This document shows positions 54,626-64,000 of a stretch of 64,000 nt of DNA, one piece after another. The DNA comes from Dimorphilus gyrociliatus (lineage: Eukaryota > Annelida > Polychaeta > Dinophilidae), in the NCBI GenBank assembly GCA_904063045.1, contig CAJFCJ010000002.1:2192422-2256421 (forward strand), read 5' to 3'. Position numbers and translations under genes: made by a program. The notes under the pieces were generated by a model. It saw nothing but the letters and a program-made list of their open reading frames with translations. It did not search any database and was not told the origin of the DNA. Numbering within the stretch: the first letter of the stretch is position 1; every line of letters starts with the position of its first letter.

Positions 54626-56270
54626 TCAGCAAAACTGTAAAAAGAATTAATTGGGTATCAGTAATGGTAAAAAAAATATATTTTCCATTTAATACAAGTA
54701 TGATATTTTCTATAATATAAAGTTATTTACCTTCCACCTATGTCCACACTCTTGACAAAGACAAAATGTTGTCATAGGTTCATCAGCACTTCTAGTTTGG
54801 ACTTGATTATACAATACACTCCTCTTGCCACACTTTCCACATTTTATCAAACTAGTCGCTGTACCACCTCTAACAGCCATCTGGTGGTCATTAATAGCTT
54901 GTTTAGTAAATTTTTCCCTCAATTCTTTCATTTCGTCAGACGCCATATCCTAAATAGAAATTGTCGATTAAATAAAAAATTAATCAAGTTAAGAGCATAT
55001 TTGATATAATTAAAAAAAGCTATTATTCGTGCTATATTAAATATATAAAACATTCGCTAAGACTTGAAACTAGCCACTAGCATCTGGAACTCAATTATTT
55101 TTATGATTTTTAAAGTTTAAAGGTTCTTTCGTCTAGAAGACAAAATTTGTTTAAAAGAAAATATGACTCTCCAAAACAGTTTAATCAAAATCGATCTAAT
55201 TATAGTTTAAAATAATGCGCTAAATCGTAAAGTTAGCACCTTGTCAACCAAATTTTTTTATTGGATTTGACACTTTCAAAACTAGTTTTTGTTAAAGAAA
55301 TATATTTACCTCTGCTGTCATTATTGCGATTCTTTCAGCTGATATATATCCCATCAATACGTTTTCTCTGAGTTTAGGATTCTTGCTGTCTCTTAAGTTT
55401 AATACTCGACTTCTCACTCGGTTTTTATATTTATTGTCGGTATTACCGAATTCATTAAAAATGTGGTCTTCTATAGCAGCCGCCACGTCCACTGGATCAT
55501 TAGATTCAGTTGGTAAATCTAAGTGAAGATATAAAGTATTAATAAGAAATTATTCCTATAGAAATTTGGATAAATTTTTAAAAGATCTTACCACCAGACT
55601 TTAAAGCATTAACCAGCATCTCTCGACATTTCAATCTAATTGGGTCGGATGTATGGGAAACCCTTTCAGGATAACTACGAATCATATGCATATTTGCTGG
55701 ATTAGGGCTATCTTTTCTTTGAGAATCTGTAGGACTTTGAGAATAATCGTCCGACATTGTACTTAGAGTACTATCAGTTCTTGGAAATTCTTGACCACCT
55801 TCATGATGAACTGATTTTCCCTTTTCTTTTGTATCTTTTTTACCGGAATCACCTAATTAAATCATTGGTTCAAATTAGCTTGAAAAAAAATTTATAAGAA
55901 TTTTATAATTTACCAATCAATTTTTTCCATGATTTAATTAGCGATCTTGCTAAAGAAATGACCTCATCATCCTTTGTCGATTTTCGAAAATTGTTAACGA
56001 TCATTCCAATTTTAGTTTTTTGTAAAACTTCTAAATTCATCTTTTGTTTCTTCAGCTGCATAAGAAGTTCCATAGCAGTCGCTTGATCCTGTGAAAAAAA
56101 TAAACATGGAAAATACCTCTTAGGAAATCCCAAATGAAAACGAGATTCCGCCATTTTGAAACAGGAGCGAAAGACACGATACAAACATATAAAATACTTA
56201 CCACAGACTTACTCGAAACCATCTTTTCTAATTTTTTCCCGATCTTAAGAACATCCTCTTGTAGCGGCAT
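54626..56270 (-). CDS. TCEA1: Transcription elongation factor TFIIS (TCEA)
   Basis: Rescues arrested RNA polymerase II by triggering transcript cleavage. The start is ATG at 56270 ([18 protein letters not shown]). Domain I (LW/TFIIS N) includes [20 protein letters not shown] and [15 protein letters not shown], then a Ser/Lys-rich linker. Domain II has [55 protein letters not shown] and [20 protein letters not shown]. The domain III zinc ribbon has CGKCGKRSV, the catalytic acidic loop in [11 protein letters not shown], and CQECGHRWK. The last three codons, FC-stop, sit on a separate 9-nt coding piece (54626-54634) after a short intron, restoring the family ending RWKFC. About 300 residues, the usual length. 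Confidence 0.95.
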
Positions 56271-57977
56271 TATATAACGATAGAGAATTTAGTGTGTATG
56301 CGTTTTAAATTTTAATATTTGTTAGGGAATGCGTGTTCTAACGTTTCGTCTTCAAAACGAGGCGGAATAGCTGGTTCGTTGTCAAAAACGACTCTCGTTC
56401 TCGAATTTGCGAAGACTGGTACCAGATCACCATTTCCATTTTGACCTGGCCCAATATAGGTTAAAGTTTATTTGAATTTCGAAGACAAATTCTTAAATAT
56501 TGCATTTTGCTTAAAGAGGCGATTTCCCCTAGTAAAAGCTGTCTGTTAATTTAAAGTTGTTATTTTTCCATTCAAACACAAAAGTCACCTAAATGTCCTA
56601 GAGAAATAAAATTCTTATGCCACTTATCATTCGACTATATATAGATTTTCCTACACATATCAACGTAATAACATAAATCTATAATCATAATTTGTATATC
56701 CATTAAAAAAAGTATAGCCATTTGAAACAACGGTAATTTCAATTTTTCAATTTCCTCTCTCAGCTGGTTTAAAATGAATTTTTATTAAAAAACATCATTA
56801 ATAAAAATTGTATTACTTTGTATTAAACCGATAGATAGTTTCCCTATGCTCGAAAGATAGATAGTAGCTCAAAAAAAGATCACTTTGAATATTTTGCGAA
56901 ATCTTTGGTAAGATATTTAAACTTTAAATTGAACATAAACTACTTTTAAGACTTTATTGTAAATCTTATTAATTGTACTGGATAGTATTAAAAGTGAAAT
57001 TTTTAGACTAGAACTATTGTAAAATTTCTGTAAAACTTTTTTATTATATAAATTTAGATCTCTCTCTCTTCCAATAGCAGTCTTAATAAATCTGAAAATT
57101 ATAAATAGGTAAAGCCCGTCATGCCTTAGATAACTATTTATACTATTATTATTCTATTGAATATTAAAAGTTTTTTGTATTTTAACATAATCAACTATGA
57201 GTAATCAACTATGAGTAATAGACAATAGTTAAAGATTTAAACAGTCAACAATAGGGCATAGTTAAATTTGGAGTCAGTTATATTATTGTTCAACTTTTTG
57301 CAATGTCTTTAATTTTAATAGTATTTCATTTAATGAATTACAAATTGCTATCAATATGTTGCCTTACAAGATATAATACTTAATAAAACAATTATCTTTT
57401 GAAGTTTATTTATTTCCCGGAAAATCTAGTTTGACCTTGACCTTTTATCATTATTTTCGAATTTTTACTGAAATATACTTATATCACAAGAATAATATTA
57501 TTAAAATATTTAAAAAATAATGTAATTGTTTAGTAAATTATATATATATATATATATATTCTATGGGACCAATCAGAGATCAATATTCTGAGGGCACTTT
57601 TTAGAACGTTATAGTTTACATGAAAAAAGAACAATTAGGCAGAATACTGATTAACACCACTTCAACCAGTATGAGCGGAGAACTTTATTGAGTAACTAGT
57701 TGGATGCCGGAGTGTTGTCCTGAAATTACAGTATTTTAGATTTTATCAACCATATTTTTTATTCCCTTCATTGAAAATAAAAGATAATCAGAAAGGTAAA
57801 AAATTTTTATATTTGCTATTGTTTAGTAAATATTAAAGATATCAACTATTCTTGATAGTTTTGATTCATACGATTAAGTAGATATTCATGTCTTATCTTT
57901 TTGATACTGCGAATATTTATCCATTGAATTTTTATTTTTACAGCTATAATACAGAATCTGCACTTAACCTGTCAAAA
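56271..57977. other. Divergent gap between TFIIS and ABCA
   Basis: 1.7 kb of AT-rich sequence. The TFIIS side (56300-56460) is GC-richer and looks promoter-like. TA tract at 57539-57560. A TTTACAG acceptor-like sequence near 57941 suggests an upstream noncoding ABCA exon. Confidence 0.45.
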
Positions 57978-60900
57978 ATGGCTTTCTTTCAGCAATTAAG
58001 ATTGCTTTTATGGAAAAATTTTACACTTAAACGGCGAAAACCTATTATGACCACTGTTGAGATAATATGGCCATTATTTTTATTTATTATTCTTGCTTGG
58101 GTTAGAACGAGAGGTTTAAAAGAATTCAATCACGAATGTCACTTCGACGCTAAAGCTTTGCCATCAACTGGTATTTTCCCATTTCTGCAGAGTGTAGTTT
58201 GCAGCTTGAATAATACTTGTCACATCAATGAAACTGATACTGAACGAAGATTGCTAACTGACACTTTCTCGTCAAGTTCCTTGACAACTATAATATCTGA
58301 CTTTGATGTGGTTCTTAGCAATGAGAACAACATAGAAGCTTTGGCGAGACTAATAGTTGATGCTGATAATTTGAGGAAACTAGTCTCTGACGACATTCTT
58401 AGCGGTAACGTCCCATGTACCACACAACTTACAAATCTGTTAAACTCTAGTGACTTTAGAGAACGACTTAAAGAAGATAATATCTCTTTATCCAACGAGG
58501 CTATTACGTTACTTCTACAGAGTGACATTAACGAAACAAACGTGAGCATTAAAATTGATATCGATTTAATAGACCTTGTCACTTCTTATTTTCTCTTGCT
58601 GTATTTTTCCGTTTATATTCTTAGTCATACGTGTAAATATAATTCCTGTTCTTATTTTTAGGCCTTGATGAGGGGACTGGACTTTTTAAGGGATCAGCAA
58701 TTTAATCCTAATAGATTAAATGAAGAAGCAGAAACGATATTTTGTGATAAGAATGAATTTGATCGTTTATTGACCGTTCATCATAGTGATAACGAAACGG
58801 AAATATTGCGTCAATCCATTTGTGGTCTGCCTGGGGATCAAAGAGTAGATTTGCTGAATGATCTTATACAAGCTATATCAATACCTAGATTAATTGAAGG
58901 GCTTAATAATTGTTCAGAAGCAGCGGGAATACCCAGAGTCCAGAGTCGCTTTGAGGAAATTAACTCTCTTACGAGGATTGCTAATGATATCTCCCAACTG
59001 AATTCTTTGTGGAAAGCTTTTGGGGATATTCAACAAGCTGTTGGTACATCGGATGCACCGACATCATCAAGAATTAGCAAACTACTCTGTGGCAGATCAT
59101 CCCAATTTCTTGAAAGAATTTTGCGAAGTCAGGAAAGTGCCAACGAGGCGCTTCCAACTACTAAGAGGCCTAGCAATGACGATAATGATCACGAAGCTCA
59201 TGAAAATGATCAGAGAAGAAAATGTGTAGAGAAGTATGAGAATATGACTGACTACTGCAAGTCATTTATATGTAGTATGCAAGAATCGAGATCAACTAGA
59301 TTACTATGGAGGCAACTTGGACCAATTGTCAGAGGAAATATACTCTATACTCCTGACATTCCAGTTGTTAGGGAATTTTTGAACAATTCGTTGACTTTAT
59401 TTCAACAGATTGGTTTGCTTAAACAATTTGCAAAGGATTTCTTGGATATAACTCCAGATTTAGTCAGTACGGTTAATAGCGAATGGTTTGAAGTTATATT
59501 ATCTGCCGTTCAATCACCTCAAACTGGTAGTATTTTCCCCAATACAACCGGAGTAAATGATTTCCAAAACTTAATTAGAAATCAGAATTTATCAGACCTA
59601 ATAGAAACGGTAGCAGCTGTTATAAATGCAACTGCACAGTTTCTAGACTGTGTGAAACTTGACAAATTGCAAGGAATTGAATCAGAAGGTCGTTTACTTT
59701 ATGAAGGACAAAAGATGATCAGTAATGGAACATTCTGGGCTGGAATAGTATTTGAAATTCCTGAAGATGCTAAAGAAATACCTGATTTACTTCACTATAA
59801 AATAAGAATGGATTCGGCAAAAATTGATAATACAAAATATAAAGTAGATCGATTTTGGCGGCCTGGTCCTAGAAGGATGCCTTTTAGTGATCTGAAGTAT
59901 TTCCTCTCGGGTTTTATCTTTCTTCAAGATATGATCGACTCTTATTATATAAAAACAAGAGCAACAGACCCAAATGAAGCGAACCTTGGAATGTACATGC
60001 AACAATTTCCATATCCCTGTTATATCTATGATCAATTTGTTAGAGCTTTAACTGGTATGATGCCGCTGTTTATGACTGTTGCATGGATTTTATCCGTTGC
60101 TATGATTGTCAGATCTATCGTGTATGAAAAGGAAAAACGATTAAAAGAGGTAATGCGAACTATGGGTCTAGGAAACCTTGTACACTGGATTGCCTCGTTT
60201 ATAACGTCATTAATAATTTTGTTAGTAAGCTGTATTGCTCTCCTCATTATCTTAAAAGTTGGAAAAGTGGCTGAACATGCAAATGCCGGTGTAATCTTGG
60301 TTTTTCTCCTTTGTCATGTAGTCGCTACGATAGCTCAAACTTTCCTTATCTCAACACTCTTTTCCAGAGCTAATTTAGCGGCGGTTTGCGCTGCCATTAT
60401 CTATTTCGTCGGCTATTTGCCATATAGCATATGCTTAAGATATGAAGAAAATATGATGTTCTGGCATAAATGCGTAGCTTGTTTATCTTCAACCGTATCA
60501 TTTGGTTTTGGATGCTCTTATATAGCTCGATACGAAGAGATTGGTGAAGGACTTCAGTGGTCAAACGTAGGAAAAAGCCCTCTGCCAGATGATAACTTCA
60601 GCGCTGCTACATCCATGTTAATGATGCTCGTTGATTCCTGCATTTATTTTCTGATCACTTGGTACATCGAAGCAGTCTTTCCAGGAGATTACGGAGTTCC
60701 ACAAAAATGGTACTTTCCTGTCCAATCTTCCTACTGGAGAGGCTTCATCTCAATGAAAAAGGTCAGTGATTCAAGCACTGCGTACCATTCCGAAAGTTTA
60801 GATTCAACTAAATACGAAGAGTGGGCATCTCATGAGAAAATAGGCGTCAGTATCAAGGGTTTAACGAAAAAATTCGGCAATAAAACCGCAGTTGATAGTT

Positions 60901-63900
60901 TAAACTTGAATTTTGCACATGATCAAATTACATCTTTCCTTGGTCATAATGGAGCTGGAAAGACCACAACAATTTCAATATTAACTGGCATTATTCCACC
61001 ATCGTCTGGAACGGCTGTTATTTATGATAAAGATATTAGAACTGATCTGCCTGAAATAAGAAAATCTCTGGGACTCTGCCCACAACATAACGTATTATTT
61101 GGTAATCTCACTTGTGAGGAGCACGTCTGGTTTTACGGCTCCCTAAAGGGCATGACAAATGCTGAAATAAAACAAGATTTAGACAAACTATTAAGCGATG
61201 TTGATTTAATACACAAAAAGGATGCTCTATCAACTTCCCTATCAGGTGGAATGCAAAGAAAACTTTCCATTGCTATTGCCTTCGTAGGAAATTCTAAAGG
61301 TACGTTAAAAAAATTGAAGGGATTTTAGTCAAACAGTCAACTAATAGGTTATATATTTTTTTACTATTTTTCAGTGGTTATTTTGGACGAACCAACAGCT
61401 GGAGTAGATCCTCACGCTAGGCGAGCTATTTGGGAATTACTTCTTAAATACAAAAAAAGTCGTACCATCATACTGTGTACCCACTTTATGGATGAAGCTG
61501 ATGTTCTGGGAGATAAAATAGCTATTATTGCTCATGGTAAACTTAAATGTTATGGATCTAGTATGTTTTTAAAGAATTCTCTTGGTGATGGATACCAGTT
61601 GACGTTAGTAAGAGCTGAAGAACAAATAAAAGATTCAACGGCTGTAACTAGACTCGTTTGCCAGCATGTTGAGGAAGCTAGGTTAATTGAAGATATTGGA
61701 ACGGAAATGACTTTTCAATTGCCATCATCAAAGTCACAAAATTTTCCCGAACTGTTTAATGCTTTAGAAAAATTAAAGGAAGAACTCGGAATATCAAGTT
61801 ATGGAATTTCGGACGCAGCCTTAGAAGAAGTTTTTCTAAAAGTTGCAGAAGATGCTAAAGTTACCGAGGGAACTGAACAAAGAGAAAGAGACGAAATAGA
61901 TGATACACGAAGTGAAAATAATATATCATTTCCAACTACATTTTCCAGTTTCCGCAAGAGATTAAATTATTTAAATAAGAAGCTCAGAAAAACTGTCGAT
62001 TCTAGACATTTGGTCAATGATCACCATAAAAATATTAATATTGAAAATTGCAATGGTGCAGGATCTCATAAGATCGATGGATTTCACTTGCTAAGGAGAC
62101 AATTTTCTGGAATATTTATTAAAAGATTTCATAATACTCGAAGGAATATTAAAGGTCTATTTGCAGAAATAGTACTTCCTGCAGTATTTGTTTGCTTGGC
62201 AATGATTTTCTCAACCCTGAAAATTACTCAACCCGATCAAGCCCCATTGGAATTACATCCTTGGACTCTAAAGCCTAGTAATGCTGAGGACAAGCATTTG
62301 TATATGTTCTATAGCAAAGATAGTACTAATTCAATATTAGGAGACAAACTAGAATATGAGCTTACTCAGTCTGAAACCAGTTTAGGAACTCGTTGTCTCC
62401 CCTCAGACTTTTGGAATATAGATGGAAAAAGTTGTGAAAAATCCTCTAGTACAAAATGGTCTGAACCACCTGCGTTTGTTGCTAATTACTCATCATTGCC
62501 TAAGTGCTCCTGTGAGAATGGGTTCATAAAATGCCCTGATGGAGCTGCAGGCCCCACACCTGCTAAAAGGATCCTTCCCACTACAGATGTAATCTTTAAC
62601 TTGACGAACTACAATGTTTCCGATTGGTTGAAGAAGACTATGCCTGATTATATTAAGAAGCGGTATGGGGGGTATTCCTTTATTGACAATAACGAATTGG
62701 ACTTGAATAATTCTGAAATAGTAAATAGTACTCAAAATCTGCAATTGCTCAGCACCCTTATTTGTGGTAACATTACCAATTGTTCTGCTAGAGCTATTCT
62801 AAATGATCTGATAAATATCTCAAAAATAGCTGTAACCCCTAAAACAGCAAAAGTGTGGTTCAATAACAAGGGCCATCCAGCATCAGTAGCCTATTTAAAT
62901 GCATTTTCTAACATGCTTTTGAGGGCTACTGTCAACTCAACTACTTCAAGAAGACATGGTATAGTTGCGGTTCAACATCCGTTAAATTTAACGTCACTTC
63001 AATTGGAGGATTTTGCCTTAAGAGCTTCAGCAGTTGATGTTCTTATAGCTATCAGTGTAATATTTGCGTTATCTTTTATACCTGCATCCTTCGTTCTGTT
63101 CTTGATAGACGAGAGAGTTTCTAACGCTAAGCACTTGCAGTTGGTTTCTGGTGTCAGTCCAGTTGTATACTGGCTATCAACTTTTGCCTGGGATATGTTA
63201 AGCTACTGTTTTTCAGTACTGATTTGCTTTATTATCTTCTTATGCTTTCAAACAAAGGCATACGTATCTGCAGATAATGCACCGTGTTTACTCCTTTTAC
63301 TTTTACTCTACGGGTGGTCAATAATTCCTATGATGTACCCTACAAATTATTTATTTAGAATTCCTTCTCTTGCATTTATTCTACTATCTAGCATCAACGT
63401 AATGGTTGGTTTCTTGTCAACAATATCTACATACTTTATGGAATTCTTCGATGATGAAGAATTACAAAATATCAACAACATTTTGAGAAAAGTTTTCCTT
63501 ATTTTACCGCACTATTGCCTTGGTAGAGGCTTGGTAGACATGGCAGCTAATCAATTGTCAGCCGACGTTTTCCAAAGTCTTGGTGAGGTAGAGTTTAAAG
63601 ATCCTCTTAGTTGGGAAATGTGTGGCAAGAATCTACTCTCCATGTTCTTACTTGGATGGTTGTTTTTAGCCTTAACTCTCTGTATTCAATATGGCTTTTG
63701 GTACAGGAAATGGTTTCCAATGGCGAAAAAGCAATACATACCACCTGCCAATGCAGCGGAGGATCCAGATGTTGAAGCGGAACGACACCGTGTTCAATCA
63801 TCTGATGACTTATTGAAAGTAGATGGACTTGCAAAAGTTTACAACAATTTTCAACCGTTTATGTGCCGATTTAAACCGAATTCGGCTGTAAAAGGTATCC

Positions 63901-64000
63901 ATTTTGGAGTGAGAAAGGGTCAGTGTTTTGGTCTGTTGGGTGTCAATGGAGCTGGAAAAACAACTACTTTCAAAATGTTGACTGGGGACTTGGATGTAGG
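57978..64000 (+). CDS. ABCA1/4/7-type full lipid transporter (3' part beyond window)
   Basis: Full-size ABC-A transporter, moving lipids across membranes. Exons 57978-58541, 58662-61299 and 61375-64000 (open at edge), about 1,940 residues so far. The start [20 protein letters not shown], followed by a helix, is the ABCA N-terminal signature. A large lumenal loop with NxS/T sequons follows, then six membrane helices from [13 protein letters not shown] ([44 protein letters not shown]). NBD1 has Walker [11 protein letters not shown] (about 60943-60972), CPQHNVLF, signature [12 protein letters not shown] and Walker [13 protein letters not shown]. The second membrane half has KHLQLVSGV and a Cys-bearing lumenal loop. 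NBD2 opens with [20 protein letters not shown] at the window end. WYIEAVFPG and the loop pattern favour the ABCA1/4/7 group, but ABCA2 relatives are close. Confidence 0.92.

Noticed and set aside
57888-57977. Upstream in-frame ATG for ABCA at 57888
   Set aside because: The family N-terminus begins at MAFFQQL (57978); an acceptor-like site near 57941 suggests the upstream codons are intronic or untranslated.

Overview
The window is nuclear DNA from a small-genome bilaterian animal. The code is standard, many genes are split by very short GT-AG introns (often 50-70 bp), and intergenic DNA is AT-rich with TA microsatellites. The genes present (outer-arm dynein heavy chain, NuMA-like, TRIM71/LIN-41, OvoA, CDC14, ABCA) are metazoan. 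A compact spiralian such as a tiny annelid would fit, but that placement is inference.

Layout. Minus-strand block 1-34612: a NuMA-like spindle protein (runs off the left edge), NUDT12, PPP5C, a LIN-41/TRIM71 TRIM-NHL protein, an eight-finger C2H2 protein, the 4.6-thousand-residue axonemal dynein heavy chain DNAH5/8 (15239-31046), a two-domain Golgi-type glycosyltransferase, and a small single-pass membrane protein. Then a DHFR gene coding for two fused DHFR domains (+), a MIF4G-domain protein (+), ovothiol synthase OvoA (-), divergent from a PRXL2C-like thioredoxin-fold protein (+), CDC14 phosphatase (+), TFIIS (-), and an ABCA1-type lipid transporter (+, runs off the right edge).

The most striking theme is internal tandem duplication inside genes. 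NUDT12 carries two copies of one 144-bp exon separated by only 35 bp. CDC14 carries two copies of one 88-bp exon whose length makes joint use or joint skipping frame-breaking. DHFR is duplicated as a whole gene and fused, with matching intron positions and phases. The glycosyltransferase has two GT units, the first lacking its DxD motif. The first two look like mutually exclusive exons.

Regulation: the TRIM71 3' UTR has two let-7 seed matches and one miR-125/lin-4 seed match, consistent with the conserved heterochronic circuit. Intergenic gaps repeatedly hold a CTCF-like GGCGC motif, and several start codons sit in an AAnATGGCB (TISU/YY1-like) context.

The joined exons were checked by eye for splice sites and reading phase for NuMA-like, NUDT12, DNAH5 (except its first exons), the zinc-finger gene, the glycosyltransferase, DHFR, MIF4G, CDC14 and ABCA. 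OvoA, PPP5C and TFIIS models are sound in content, but not every exon edge was fixed.
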